Source: Prinia subflava
Lineage: Eukaryota; Chordata; Aves; Passeriformes; Cisticolidae
NCBI RefSeq assembly: GCF_021018805.1
Contig: NC_086251.1
Location: 47,500,767-47,564,766 of the forward strand
Direction of reading: 5' to 3'
DNA: 64,000 nucleotides
Numbering within the stretch: position 1 is the first letter of the stretch; each line of letters opens with the position of its first letter. Of this stretch, positions 1 to 11,919 are shown one piece after another. The notes below the pieces were generated by a model. It saw nothing but the letters and a program-made list of their open reading frames with translations. It did no database searches and was not told the origin of the DNA. The position numbers were made by a program, and so were the translations under genes.

Positions 1-1811
1 AGAGGGAAGCCACACACACCCAGACCACGGTCTGTGCCCTCTGTTAGTGCTCCTCAGAGTACTGGCCATTAAACATATGGCAAAACTCTTCATGTTGGAA
101 AATTATTGGCAGTGGGTTAGAATAATGAATCATTTTCTGAGTAGACCTGGAATTCTGTCTGCTTTTGAGGAGTTCTGGCCTCAAAGAAGGACATGAATAT
201 ATGGACATGTTTACATTTTTAACTTTCATGCTGTAAAAACCTGACATGCATAGTCTTCTTTTTTATTTGGTGAGAATTGCTGTAATACTTGAGTCTGCAG
301 TGGTCTATTGAAAACAGACCCCTGACTAGGAAATAGGGAGTTTAGATGTTATAAACTGCTAGTAATTTATTATTTTGAGATTGGCATATACTTTGGCAAA
401 GTTTAAGTTGGCTGAAGTGATAGTGAGTGATGAAAGATGTTATGGCGGTTGAGAAGTGGCTGAATTCCTTTGTTTCCAGACTTTTCACTTTTTTTTTAAG
501 GCGCAGAATGTTTATATAGAAAGTGTAATATTGTTTTATGAGTATTTGCTGGACTCTGCTAAAACCAAGCACTCAAGCTTTACTCTTTTAACAAAGTGTT
601 TTGTTATGGAATTCCTCTGGGTTTTGATGTTTCTAAATTAGGGTTAAATCAGGTTGGTATGTGGGGCCATGGGAGAACAGGCCAGAAGTGACAAACTGAT
701 GTCTAAGGGTGCGGTTCCCCTCCAGGAGGTGATGTGGTGGCAGGAAAAGAGGACTCCTCAACTGGGCATGAAGAAGCCATAACACAGGGCCACAAAAAGG
801 GGGGAAGAGGGGCTTTTAAGCACTGGGAAAGCTGTCAGCATTTTAAGAGTTGGACACCTTCAGTGCAAGACCCTGCCTGCCGCTCGGCTGCTCTCTGGTC
901 CACCAGAGCCTGCATATTTCCCATGTTTTATTTCCATCATCTGGAACAGGGGCACTTTTAGTCCCGTGGTTATAGATTATCATTCTTCCTTCCTGATCAT
1001 CTCTATTTTTCCCTCCAAGACTGTGGTACTTGGTGAGCCATGATACACTCAGGAAACAAATTCTTGTTCTGATATTTCTCTACCCATTTCCTCTGCATTT
1101 ATCTCCTCCAAGTCAGCTGCTCATAAAACTCATTGGCTTTCTGCCTTCAGCTTGGCTCACTAAACCCTGGAGTCAGTCTCCAGCCTTTTTGTTTTTGCAA
1201 TAAAGGACAGAGCTCTGAGCCACAGCATCCTGGGATGTTGTAGCAGCAGACAGAAAACCTTTAAACCATTAAGAAACGGAAGCTGCTAAACTCAGTGTTT
1301 CATTGCTGAGAGCACCAAGGCTTCCTTCAAGCTGAGGACAAGGAAAAAGAGCAGAGTCTCTACTAATTTACAAAGCTTGCTAGGAACAAGAGTCAGTCTT
1401 CTGATTGTGTCATGCAGTCTGTGTTGTAATAACTTTCCAAGTCTGTATTCTCCCATTTAATACTCCACTTTAATGAAGACCTCACATTGCTACTCTGCTC
1501 CTACTTACTCACATTACAATCTTTGTAAACTCCTTCTCCCAAGTAGCACTGGGCACTTCCAGTTCTCAGAAGGTGAAGCAAAGGTTATCCTTCCTGTCCT
1601 AGCAATGCTAGAGAGCCAATAAGCCAGTAAAGATAAAGCAAAAGAGCTTGTTTCAGACAAATTTAGGAACAAGGCATATAAAGCCTCAACCCTATAAAAA
1701 TAAAAGACCAAAGTGCCAGTGGCTTCAACACGCATTATACCTTCTCACTATACAATTTTTAATATTTTTTTCAAACTATTAAACATATATATAGATTTAG
1801 CTTAGCACTGA
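1..1811. other. noncoding DNA downstream of FBLN5
   Basis: I see no exon, RNA gene or recognisable repeat here. The next gene in human (TC2N) is not visible. Confidence 0.5.
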
Positions 1812-2215
1812 GAGGCCTCAGCTGGAATACTTTTCACAGTTTTGGGCACTGTGCTTCAAAAAAGATGTGAACCAGCTGGAGAGAATCCAGATGAGAGCAA
1901 CAAGAATGATCAAAGGTCCAGAAAATGTGATGTATGAGGAAAGACCAAAAGAATTGGGTTTGTTTAGACTAGAGAAGAACAGTCTGAGGGGAGACATGAC
2001 AACAGTCTTCAGACATGTTAGACTGCTGCAAAGGGGAAGATAAACTGTCCTCAATTTCTACTGGAAGTAGGCTAAAAAGCAACAGATTATGATGGAGATT
2101 CAGATTAAACTTTAGAAGAAACCTTCTATTGGTTACAGCAGTTATACCTGAGAAGACAGTGCCCGTGGAAACTGTGGGATATCATTGTTGGAAAATGGGG
2201 TACTGGAATAGTCTA
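1812..2215 (+). mobile_element. CR1 LINE fragment
   Basis: The segment follows the CR1 3' region: a GGAATAC-TTTTCACAGTTTTGGGCACT start, then the equivalents of CTGGAGAGAATCCAG, GAATTGGGTTTGTTTAG and AGAGAAGA, and a GGGGAGACATGACAAC block. It is 5'-truncated, diverged, and lacks the usual 3' octamer tail. It lies just beyond the inferred FBLN5 transcript end. Confidence 0.85.
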
Positions 2216-2616
2216 GTCTGCTTTGCAGTAGAAGCACAAATAAGTCTAGTCCTAGTCCTTTTCAGCTATTTCCTCCCATGTTAGAAGTGTAGGATAGAGA
2301 TTGCAAGTGAAAAAACAATTCATATTTTCTGAAGGAATTTGGACAGGTCTGACCTGAGGTTTTTAAACAGGAGATTAATTGCAGCCATAACTACAGAGTT
2401 AGTATTACTACCTTGTGGTCATTACAAATTATTTTTACAAATAATTACACTCAGGAAAACAGGGAAAAGTAAGATTCTGATTCTTATCTGCTCTAAAGTC
2501 ACTACTTATGCTGGACACTGTTCTGGCAGTGGAGGCCTGTGTCAAAGATCTTGAGTGTAAATAAGCATAAAATCCTAAATGTTGTAAAACACACCATCCA
2601 GTGATAGATTTCTATG
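2216..2616. other. noncoding DNA, nothing recognised
   Basis: This AT-rich sequence between the CR1 fragment and the inferred FBLN5 transcript end has no identifiable element. Confidence 0.4.
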
Positions 2617-3275
2617 AACTCTGTTATATAGAAAGATTTAATACAGAAAGGAACCCAAACATGTGACACTTTGTCAGAAAGCAAAAGATTACATAGCACA
2701 ACATGTTTTTTGGAATGAATTTACAATGAATTTTAACTATAAAATAGAATGAAAAAAACAGGTGAAACTAAGACAAATGCAGGGTGAATTGAAACAAAGT
2801 GCCTGACTGATAACACCAGAGATAATTGGGAATGCAAATTAGGACTTCAGAGGTCCTTTGTTTCAATAGGTGGGTTTTTTGTTTGTTTCTGCTTGTTTGT
2901 CTGCTTTTCATTTATAACGAAAACAATTTAAAAAGGCAAGATTGCAAAAGCCGGCTTTTTCCTCAGTTTTTTTGGTGCTTTCTGCTAAGCAGCCTTGGAG
3001 CTACAAAGGTTCACAGTCTTTCCCACAGACTCATGCCCTGTAAGTGTTTACAGTGAGAAGAAGAGTCCTTAAAATACATGACCACACAGAGAATCACATG
3101 TGATCTTCAGCTGTTTGCATCCTGGTCGGGACTGTGCATGAAGAGGCCTCCCAGCTCAGACAGGCATGGCTCACCGGGTCTCTGGAAGGAGTGATTTGGT
3201 CTGGAGCTGCTATAGGTATCTGCAGAGGGGAACTGTCTCTTTGGCCTTAATGTTTCCAGGGCACAGAGTCGGGGT
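2617..3275 (-). other. FBLN5: FBLN5 3' UTR (end inferred)
   Basis: This is the region after the TAA, up to the cleavage site inferred about 20 bases beyond an ATTAAA signal. It is AT-rich and has no recognisable repeat. The length, about 660 nt, is reasonable for this gene. The true end needs transcript data, since no canonical AATAAA was found on this strand between the stop and 2640. Confidence 0.4.
2637..2642 (-). promoter_or_regulatory. candidate FBLN5 poly(A) signal ATTAAA
   Basis: ATTAAA on the minus strand is the commonest variant of the poly(A) hexamer. About 35-45 bases downstream the minus strand reads GGATGGTGTGTTTT, a GU-rich element of the kind bound by CstF. The two together are the best 3'-end signal found within 1 kb of the stop codon. 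Confidence 0.4.
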
Positions 3276-3437
3276 TTAGAAGGAGTACTGTGAAACGAAT
3301 ATCCTCAGCCGGATGACGGAGCTGCCTCTGAAGTTGATGACGGTGTTAACAGTGATCATTTCCAAGTCCAACTCAATGGTGCGGGGCCCCTTCACGGGGC
3401 GGGTCATCACCAGAGTAGCACTGATTGGTCCTGTTTG
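3276..3437 (-). CDS. FBLN5: FBLN5 exon 11: fibulin C-terminal domain, end, and stop
   Basis: The 162-nt coding part starts after acceptor gtgcacag. It encodes QTGPISATLVMTRPVKGPR, then TIELDLEMITVNTVINFRG and SSVIRLRIFVSQYSF, followed by TAA at 3278-3276. The human protein ends SQYPF; here the penultimate residue is Ser. The frame and phase match exon 10 exactly. Confidence 0.96.
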   Translation of the reverse strand, partial: QTGPISATLVMTRPVKGPRTIELDLEMITVNTVINFRGSSVIRLRIFVSQYSF

Positions 3438-5307
3438 CTGTGCACAAAACAAGAGAAAGCAGGTGAGATTGCCAGAACTAGTGCTTCAAAACTACTGTCT
3501 CACTACAGTCTTCAAGCAGCCAAAATAGGTGTTTTCTGTTTCATTGTTTGAAACCACTGCAACTGATGGGCACAGAGTTTTATTTCAGCATTTGGCTTCT
3601 TTTCAGTGTGAACTATTACCTTCTACAGTTTGTAAAGCCTTTGGGAGCCCTGCACATTAAAGTAGCTACTGAACACAGACACTTGCTACTGCCTAAAAAA
3701 AAAGATCAAAACATGGATTTAGGGTATAAACAGGTTATGATATCTTTTTGTTTGTTTGTTTGTTTGTCTGTTTGTTTGATGTACTCCTTAATTTGATGTA
3801 AAGGACACTGTTACTGTGAAGCAGTAGGGGTTTTGTTAGCAGAACCTGGAGAACAGGTATTCCCATGTGAATGGGGTCTGGAATGGTGGTACATTGTGTA
3901 CGTTAATGGCACAAACCTTACCCTCCAAAGAGAGCTTTGAATATGCAATAGCACTTCAGAAAACCAGTCCTTTATTAAATGTAACCAGACCTTTGCCATA
4001 TCTGACCAAAACAGTGGATTATGTGCATTTAAAAATCAGAGCTGCTGATGTTAGAACCAACTGCAGTTTGTTTTGCGTCAGGAACTTACACAGACATAGT
4101 GGGTCCTGTTTCACCTGTCCAGTTTTACCTCCAAACTGGGTGTTCATTCCCTTTGATCACAGAAGGCTGACATAACTGTGAGGAGGTGCTGGGCATGTTG
4201 CCTGGTCCATGCCAGGCTGGGTCCTGGTGCCTCAGCAAGAGCACAGTGTCCCTCCCATCTGGCCATGCCCTCCCACTGCCCAGGGAATGGCTGCATGGTA
4301 AATCCCTGGAACAGCAGGCTTGGGCAATGGGGTGGGTGCTGGGGCCTAACACCTGCTAGATTGGCCCAGATGAGGAGAAAAGGTCAGTGGGATCAGTAGT
4401 GACTTTGCAACAGGAAAGCTCTTGTGAGATGTAAATGGTTGTAATGGGACTGCTTGTCAATTCAGGATTTCGAAACATTTTCCTTTTCTTACAGAACCTT
4501 TTCTGAGGTTCTTGTGAGAAATATGCCCTGGAATCTATCCCACTACCCATGTCTGTGAGGGATGGGAATCTTCAGTAGCCACAGAACAGGACTTAATGTA
4601 AATGTCAGAGCCATGATTTGCCTGGGGCTGAAAATAAACCTCCTGAGTGTCACATCCCTTGTGGATGTGCCCCATTCTCTGCAGACAACCTGTAACCTCT
4701 GCATGTCAGTGGTGTGGCAAAGATGGCTGGGGAACAAAGAGATCTACTGAGCAAAAAAAGTTAAAAAACCCCAGGTAATTAAATTTTTTCTAACAGTGTC
4801 TACATAAAATGTGTGTTCTCAGTGAAAAAAATTCAGAACAAATGAAAGCAAAGAACACAGAAAGTCAATTGTTTACATAAAGGGGTGGGGTTTTTTCGTA
4901 CTTTTTTGTTTTCATGTTTTTCAATTTCCAATGAAGAGTTTAATAAAACAGACAAGAAACATTGAATCTTTTGGTGAAAATTGTTGATTGTCCATCAAAT
5001 ATAAAACAGTTTGGCACAATGGTTTCTCTTGAGCTTGGGAGACCTGAGCTATTCTTAGACATAGGTACAGCCCTGGGCTTTCTTAAACCTACTGTCTCAT
5101 AGGAGAAGCACATTTGCTTTGGGTAGGTTACTCTCCTGAGGGATCCAGCAGTTCCTGCAGATCAGCACACTGCTCTGCATGTCTGTATGTGAAAAATGCC
5201 TCATGCTGAAGGTTTGGGTGATAGTCAGGAAAAGCTCAGCTGTGCTAGCAGGACATTCAGCTAACGACAAGACAGTCCATGTTTCCCCCAGTGAGCACTA
5301 CACTTAC
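3438..5307 (-). other. FBLN5 intron 10
   Basis: The intron is 1870 bases with standard GT-AG ends. It holds a (TTTG)n run at 3747-3778 and a locally GC-richer stretch at about 4170-4380, with no coding or repeat identity that I can see. Confidence 0.9.
3747..3778. repeat. (TTTG)n microsatellite
   Basis: Eight tetranucleotide units with one TCTG interruption. Confidence 0.95.
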
Positions 5308-5503
5308 CCGCATGTAGAATTCCCTGCCCTCGTTCCCTGACTTGATCTGGAAGATGTAGTAGGCTCCAGGGTAGCGAGTTGTTGCTTGCATCTGAAAGAT
5401 GTCCGAAGGCACAGACCTCCCAGACACCATATCCATCACTCTGTACAGGATGGTGAACGGCTGGTCTCTGCACCCAGGGTTTTCAGCTGGACACATGCAG
5501 CGG
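5308..5503 (-). CDS. FBLN5: FBLN5 exon 10: fibulin C-terminal domain, first part
   Basis: The 196-nt exon runs from acceptor aatcag to donor gtaagtg. One base completes Asn326, then RCMCPAENPGCRDQPFTILY and, after a short stretch, SGRSVPSDIFQMQATTRYPG and AYYIFQIKSGNEGREFYMR. It is almost identical to human. The domain has a beta-sandwich-like fold in fibulins and binds LOXL1 and other matrix partners. It ends on a complete codon. Confidence 0.97.
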
Positions 5504-6089
5504 CTGATTGTCAGAGATAGAATGGTCATCAGGGGTCACAAATTGCTGTAATATTTGATTCTTTATATGCTAACATAGGTGCATAAAGAAGTAAACAAAT
5601 AATGTTGTTGACCAGCTAAAAGAATCAATGAAACTTGTAATGAATTTTCTCACTTTTAGCATTCTCTGTGTTGCTATTCTGGCCTAAATCCTGCCTCCTT
5701 TTTCTTGTCTTCTCAGCCAAAATACCTTGGCATTCTCCTTAGATCGCTCAAAAATGTGAACTTTCTTTGAAGCAGCCCTGCAGGTGTAGAATACTTGGTA
5801 CATGTTTGTTCTGATAGTAATTTAAACTGTCCCCAAAATATTACAGATCACGGTAGTGATTTTTGTTTCACCATATTTTGTATACCACATGAGAACATAC
5901 AGTAGACATCCTGGATCAAACCCAAGCTCTAACATCAAATGCAGAGCCTTAAGCAAGAAGAGGATAGCAAGACAAGCATATGACATTTCCACCACCAGTC
6001 TCCAATTGTTTGTGACCCAGGGAATCCTTGAAACAAAAATTTCTTCTTTGTATTCACCAGCTATTAATTAATTTCTTATCCATCAGTTT

Positions 6090-7200
6090 TTCCAGCTTCC
6101 CACATGAATGTTTGGCATTCACAGCCACCTGTGGCCATGAGCTCCACAGCCCTCTTCATCTCTCTTTGCTTGGCCTCTTTCTGACTTTATCTGATGCTCC
6201 CAGCTGTTCTACTGAAAGGAGAGCAGCCGATCAATCCCTGCTCATCCTCCTCACCCATCTCAGGGCTTCATATTTGACCCTGTTCATGGTGAAGTGCTCT
6301 AACTTGGCTGTTCTTGACAAGGAAGCTATTCCATACTTTTGATCATTCTTATTATGAACCTTTCATGCTTCTTATGAACCTTTATCCAGTTATATTTCTT
6401 TTGACGGAGGGGAAAGAGCTGTGCAGTCTTAATGATGTGGTACATAATAGCATGTGCTCCAAGGATATTCTCTACCTATTAACACTTAAAATTCAGATTG
6501 CTTTTCTGACCTCTACTGAGTACGGCAGGTCATGGAAATAGAACCCTCAAATCTTAGTTTGCATGGATTATAATCAAGTCACCGGTCCTTATTTAATTTG
6601 TTAATTTGAGATTTTCTTTTTACTTTAAATTCATCTAACTGAACTTAATCTTCCATTTTTATTGCACATTGAGGCTTATTCTGCAATATTTTTCTACCCA
6701 CTCTTATATCTACTGTCTTCAGATACTGTTGCAGACTTTGCCCATCTCATGGTTTATTCTTTTTCCCAGGTTGCTTATGATGGAGGAAGCAGATCCAGCT
6801 CAGACCTCTGCAGAACCTCAGTGGGAAAGTTGACAATTTAATACTATCCTCTGTTTAATTTTTGTCTTTCAGCCTCTTACTCTTCTGTTCCAGGGTCTTT
6901 TCTCTGTTTCTTATGACTGCTTAATTTCCATAATAACTGTGTGAGAATCTTTTCAGAAGTCTTTGGAAATGCAAACAGACTGCATCAGTCCATGTGCCCT
7001 AGCTACACGCTGCTGACTTCTTCAGAGAACTCAAAGTTGTAAGGCAGGATATCCCTTTACAAAAGCCATACTGGGGGAATTGACTATACAGGGGTCTTTT
7101 TGACTATTTTTTCTATAACCTCCACTACTGACACCAACTTCAGACAGTGCATCTGGCATGTCCCCCATCAAGAGGCTCCTGGCATTATGAACACCCAATT
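6090..7200 (-). mobile_element. ancient CR1/L3-clade LINE fragment with reverse-transcriptase relic
   Basis: Read on the minus strand from 7073, one frame gives QYGFCKGISCLTTLSSLKK, then a single stop codon, then DAVCLHFQRLLK from 6986 in the same frame. This matches the fingers/palm part of CR1/L3-clade reverse transcriptases (QHGF-KG-SCLTNL ... D-VYLDFQKAFD). On the plus strand the stretch from about 6330 (GAAGCTATTCCATAC) to 7070 (CCCTTTACAAAAGCCAT) follows, in order, the antisense of a LINE consensus common in turtles and crocodilians. It is heavily mutated with indels. The outer limits are approximate. Confidence 0.75.
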
Positions 7201-8094
7201 CCTTCCACAGAAAACACAGATCCAAGGAATTCACTTAGCTTTTATATTGACCACTGCTAGACATATGTCACAAATTAAGTGCAGTCCCATCTAGATGTGA
7301 GTCAAAGCCACCAAACACAAAGCTCAGAGATCAAGAGTTCTGGTGCAAGCTGCTCTGCAAGCACTCTTAGTTGGGCTCTGGGGAATTTAGATGCAGAGGA
7401 TTCACTTATTTCAAATTCTAGTTAAAGACTCTACCACCAAGGTAGGAGAACACAGAACTAGACGAACACTATGTGTCCACTCTTCAGCTGCTTTAGTAAA
7501 GAAAGCAATGTAAATACATTAATAAATTCTCAAGGAAAGAAGCTAATTATTAATCTCTTACCTTTCTATAAAATATATTAGGCTACCAAGCAATTCCAGG
7601 TTATTTGGTTTAGTGCAAACACTGTGGATGAAATAATGTGGACTGCAAAATATAAAGATCTGTCTGGAACTGAAATATTTTGAGCCCCAGCAAATACCTA
7701 CAAAAATGTAAAAGAAACAGGCTATTTCTAGAAATGTAGGGTTTATTGTTTGCTTGCTCAAATGATTCCCAGCTGAGACAGTAACAGCGCTAACAGCCTC
7801 ATCCAGACATATCCATTTTCTGGGCAAGGGAGATCAGTCTGTGAACTATTCAGAAGTTTTAACCTTTAAGCAATAAGAAACTATCCTGCTCTAACTATTA
7901 TCTAATGTTTTAAAGTACTTCCCAGGCATAAACTAGTTACCATTTGCAGAAAATATTCCTACTAATAAACAGGCTGCATTTGAGCATACACGAAGTCAAT
8001 TAGTAATGTGTCTCTTATTACATCACAAGCCTTGCTGTTTTCTCAGCTGATATCTGTTTTTCCAGTCTAGTTTCACATACATCTGAGCATATGA

Positions 8095-8114
8095 GATCAG
8101 ATCAGATCAGATCA
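8095..8114. repeat. (GATCA)4 tandem repeat
   Basis: Four perfect pentamers, followed by a degenerate ATC/ATAT continuation to about 8125. Confidence 0.95.
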
Positions 8115-8321
8115 TATATCATATCACACCTGGTGACCTGGTAAGGAAGTGCAATTTATTATTTTTATAAAGCTTACCAGTGGTAAATGTAGCAATAACA
8201 AGTATGTATAGCTTTAGACAGACTTCATGGCTGTGTTGTAAAATCATAGCTTATTTGGTTTACTTTAGATACCACTCTCACAGACAGAATTTGCTTTTGT
8301 GGCTGTGGGTATGTTACTCAC

Positions 8322-8448
8322 TTCTCACTAATCTGGAGATAAGGCTCCTCACATCGTACTGGGTCTAAACATTTATATTCTCCTGGGATATTGAAGCATG
8401 TTTGCTGTGAAGTGCAGGTGAAGTTTCTTATTTCACATTCATTGATAT
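8322..8448 (-). CDS. FBLN5: FBLN5 exon 9: cbEGF6
   Basis: The 127-nt exon runs from acceptor ttttttag to donor gtgagta. It encodes DINECEIRNFTCTSQQTC, then FNIPGEYKCLDPVRCEEP and YLQISE plus two bases of Asn326. The NFT sequon at residues 292-294 corresponds to the human glycosylated NHT. The exon links the last cbEGF to the C-terminal fibulin module. Confidence 0.96.
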
Positions 8449-8996
8449 CTAAAAAACAGGGAATGAGAGAACAGCTAAAGCAGGGAAATATGTACAGGAT
8501 ACCACTCCTACAAACTGATTTCCATCTTAAAGAATTACCCCAAAATTCATAAGATTCTTGCACTGTGACAAGTGGCCTTTTTATAACTGTCCCCTCTTTT
8601 AAGATCAGTTTTTACTCCCTTGATTTCTGCTTATTTGAGTGCTTCCACATGCTAAATGCTAAATGCTAAAAAAAAAAAAAGGAAAAGAATTGGCTGCTCA
8701 AACTCTCTGCCCTTAGAGAATAGGAAAAATAGACATGTAGCAGAGGGGAGAGCATTTGAGGTCTTTCCTGTGTAGCTGTTTCCTAGCCAGTAAAGTCTTA
8801 CTTAAAACAACACACCAATTCACCTCAGCAGGAATATTCACGTGATGACATTCTTACCAGAATTTGCATAATTGGCCCCTACGAGTATTTCCCTGTGCAA
8901 TGCCAAGACCAAGCATCTCAATTCTTGAAAACCTCTTTCTAGACACAGGATCTATTTTCTGGTCCCCAGGGGTTTTAATCAGTGCAGGAATGTTAC
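8449..8996 (-). other. FBLN5 intron 8
   Basis: This short intron (548 bases) contains only a GCTAAAT array with an A-run. Confidence 0.9.
8651..8680. repeat. (GCTAAAT)n with A-run
   Basis: Short tandem heptamers run into about 13 A residues. Confidence 0.9.
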
Positions 8997-9119
8997 CTTG
9001 GCAACTTCTGCTGTCATCAAGCAAGTTGTAGCCCGAAGGACAGGTACAGTAGTACGAACCAGGCCCGTTCACACATTCGTGCTGGCAGAGGAACTCTGAG
9101 AAGCTGCATTCGTCCATGT
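8997..9119 (-). CDS. FBLN5: FBLN5 exon 8: cbEGF5
   Basis: The 123-nt exon runs from acceptor actgcag to donor gtaacat. It encodes DMDECSFSEFLCQHECVNGP and GSYYCTCPSGYNLLDDSRSC. Human has DDNRSC here, an N-linked glycosylation site at Asn283 as I recall it; this genome has DDSRSC, so the sequon is absent. Confidence 0.97.
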
Positions 9120-9477
9120 CTGCAGTGGTAAAACAAAGTTTAGTGTCTCTGCCTTTACTGTCAAAAGAGCAGACCTGCAGGCAGGTGGCCATCCAGACTA
9201 CCTGCCCATTACCTCAGCTGGAGGCTGGCACTCTCCAGCTCCCTAGAACTCTGCAGCAACCTGACAAAATGCTATACAACAAGTTCTTGGTTAAACACAT
9301 TTTTCCTAAGGAAACCAGAGCTGCTGCTGAACACAATGTATGGCTTCTCTTTATTTATTTTTCTTTTCTAATACCTGTCACCAGTTGGCCATGATTTCAT
9401 TTCTGTTTTACGTCAGAGATGGAGATACTCTGACAACAAAGCTTCAACTATAATTTAAAATGAAAGACTTGGCAGGA

Positions 9478-9540
9478 GTTTTCTTTTTTCTTCCTTTTTC
9501 TTCTCTCTCTCTCTTTTTTTTTTTTTTTCCTTTTTTTTTT
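9478..9540. repeat. polypyrimidine (T/C) low-complexity tract
   Basis: About 60 bases of only T and C on the plus strand, including a (TC)n core; in the transcript it is a polypurine tract. Confidence 0.95.
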
Positions 9541-9969
9541 GAGAGCAAGCTTCACTTTCCCAGGGCCACATGGGTTCCAGCAGAACTCCTGCATCCAGCC
9601 CTGGCTGTTTTATGTTTCTTAGCCTCTGGTCAGTTACTTCCAAGTCATTCCAGCAAGACTACAAGAGCACATCCCAGCCTGGGTCAGACATACTGGAAGG
9701 CCCAGCCCTTTCCCAGATGCCCAGGAAGCTAGGCAATCTGTCAAATATCTGACTGAAAGCAGAAACTGTGCCCTTTCCCCTTTGCACTCATGGATTGACC
9801 AGTCATTGTGTCAGTCTGCAGAACTGTGCTCAAGTGAGAAAGACGAACTTCAGAGCTGCACATGGAGGCAAGGCTGACTGAGGGGAAAACACATGCAAAG
9901 GCACTAGGCTGAGGGAGGCTGCTGCTAATCATTTCCTTATTTCCCCATTCAGGGGAAGAAAGAAACAAA

Positions 9970-10095
9970 GGCCAGAGCCCCAGCCAGGAACTCCCAAGTT
10001 CTTATTCCCAGCTCTGGCATGTTGACTCTCCCAGGCAAATCACTTTTACTCTTCAGACTGAATTTCCCTTTCTTCTAAATTGGGCTCAGTCCATT
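9970..10095 (+). repeat. MIR-type SINE fossil
   Basis: The plus strand follows the MIR/CORE-SINE pattern: a TTCTTATTCCCAGCTCTGGC block, GGCAAATCACTT, CAGACTGAATTTCCC and TTCTAAATTGGG. These are the equivalents of CCCAGCTCTGCCAC, GGGCAAGTCACTT, CTCAGTTTCCC and TGTAAAATGGG. It is strongly diverged. Confidence 0.65.
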
Positions 10096-10790
10096 TATCC
10101 ACTTCTGGTGTTTTGTGCAGATGGATTGGAAAGTATTTGAAGTCCAAATATACCCAAGGGACTTTAGGGCTGAAATCATATTATCGAAAGGGGGATGAAA
10201 GGAACTTTACACCTACATAGTCCTGTTATCGTGTGAGTTTCCCCAGTGAGTTCACTGAAATAAACACCTTCCTGAAAATATCATGGACAGAGGGCTGACA
10301 CCATAAAGTGCCCAAGATGTCAGCCACCCTCTGGCATCCTAGCCCAGATCTCCAGCATATTGGGTTTGTATAACTGGTGCTTGGCTGCTGTCAGGTGCTG
10401 AGGGACTTAGAGTCCCTAGGGGCCTACATGTCTGCTGTTGAGCCCACAGTGCTCCTAAACACTCCTGGCATTCTGCTGACTATGTGCAGACAACAGGATG
10501 GCTGTCATTTCAGAGCATGTCTAATGCACTTGGAAGACCTCTGTGATTGGACAATATTGATGATGTTGGGAAAGCCAGGTTGAAATCTCTGCCTCTCTCC
10601 TTGAATTGGGGCAAGAATGCCTCCCATCTGAATCCTGGGTGTCTCATAAGAGTGTTCTCCTAACCAGGCATTCCCTTTGCGAGCCTCAGATGTCCAGTGA
10701 TTGCTGTGAGGTGGAAGAAGCTCATCCAGAGAAACTTGACTTGCTTAGTCAAACATTTTCTTGCACAAGATTGTCAGGAAAATATTTTCT

Positions 10791-10858
10791 GCTCTGTTAT
10801 TACACCATTGTAATTTGCTCTGTTATTTGCTCTGTTATTACACCATTCTGCTCTATAT
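10791..10858. repeat. local tandem duplication
   Basis: GCTCTGTTATTACACCATT occurs at 10791, partly at 10817, and again complete from about 10829, with a further GCTCT start. It looks like replication slippage. Confidence 0.85.
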
Positions 10859-11919
10859 CTTGATGGTGGGAAGACCCTTTTGCTAGCTTAGCTCTCAGAC
10901 ATGGTTGAGGCTCAAGCACCACCTTATTTGGCATTGCAATGAACCTGTCTGGTTCAGATCCCCAGGTAGCTCAGGAGGTGAAAAAACATTCAGGAGTCTA
11001 ACTTAGAAGAAGAAACTCCATCAGAAAGCAGAACACTAAGTTAGGTGTTGCAGTCTAAATGTTTAATTCTTAGGACCCTTTAGATATTTAATATTTGTTC
11101 TTTCCCTTGTAACAAGGAGATTTGCAGGAAAAATATCTTGGGAAACACTAATCATGCACACTGCATCTCACATGTCTTCTCTCTCAGAAACAGCATGTTA
11201 CATCTGTTTACTGTAAATTAAAATTCAAGTATTTTCCAGTTCATTTTTCCTTCCAAGAAATATTGGCTGAATTCTCTAATTTTATCAGGCTGATGGAACA
11301 ATAGGCAAAGAAAAAAGTTTTGCCTTCAATCAAAATAAAATAATAAAATAAAATCAAAAAACAGAGAGGAAAAATTATAGTGACATAAGCACAATTTATT
11401 CTGCTATGTGCTGAACAGGTCAGCAATAACTGTACTAAGAAATCATATATTGTTTCTGAAGTGAAGCCAGAGTCATAGAAGGGAAACTGGGGAAAGTTTC
11501 AGGCAGAAGTGAGCAGTCGTTAAGAGCAAGAGAAATACATGCATTCAACAGACAAATGGAAAAGTGCTTATATAAAGTATTTCTTTAATCATGGAAGAAT
11601 GTTCTAGGACTATCTCTACTTGCTCTAATAAAGCTTCCTGTTCAGCATTACAAAGTGCTTTCTTATGTTTTGCTGTTACCTTGGAGCTTTTGAATCTTTA
11701 GCTTATTTCTTTGAAACAATTTGTGGCCCTCCTCCACTGAGCTTTTCTGGGTATTTGCTGAGTGCTTTAGCTGGAAAGAAGATTATGTGAGTTGCAGCTA
11801 TCCTGATGCTACCATGGATCAAGGCAAAAAACTTTTTAAAAAGTATCTACCAAACAATACCTTTGAAAATGTAAACATAATATAATTAAAGAAACCAAAA
11901 CAGTAAATAAGACACTTAC

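Larger units (their letters stand above)
5504..8321 (-). other. FBLN5 intron 9
   Basis: The intron is 2818 bases and about 1.1 kb of it is an old LINE (listed separately). The remainder (7200-8321) is AT-rich and includes a short GATCA array. Confidence 0.9.
9120..11919 (-). other. FBLN5 intron 7
   Basis: The 2800-base intron has a pyrimidine tract at 9478-9540, a MIR fossil at 9970-10095 and a small tandem duplication at 10791-10858. The rest is unremarkable. Confidence 0.9.

Noticed and set aside
1..1811. Search for the next downstream gene (TC2N in human order)
   Set aside because: No C2-domain exon or conserved reading frame is visible; the gene presumably lies beyond the window.
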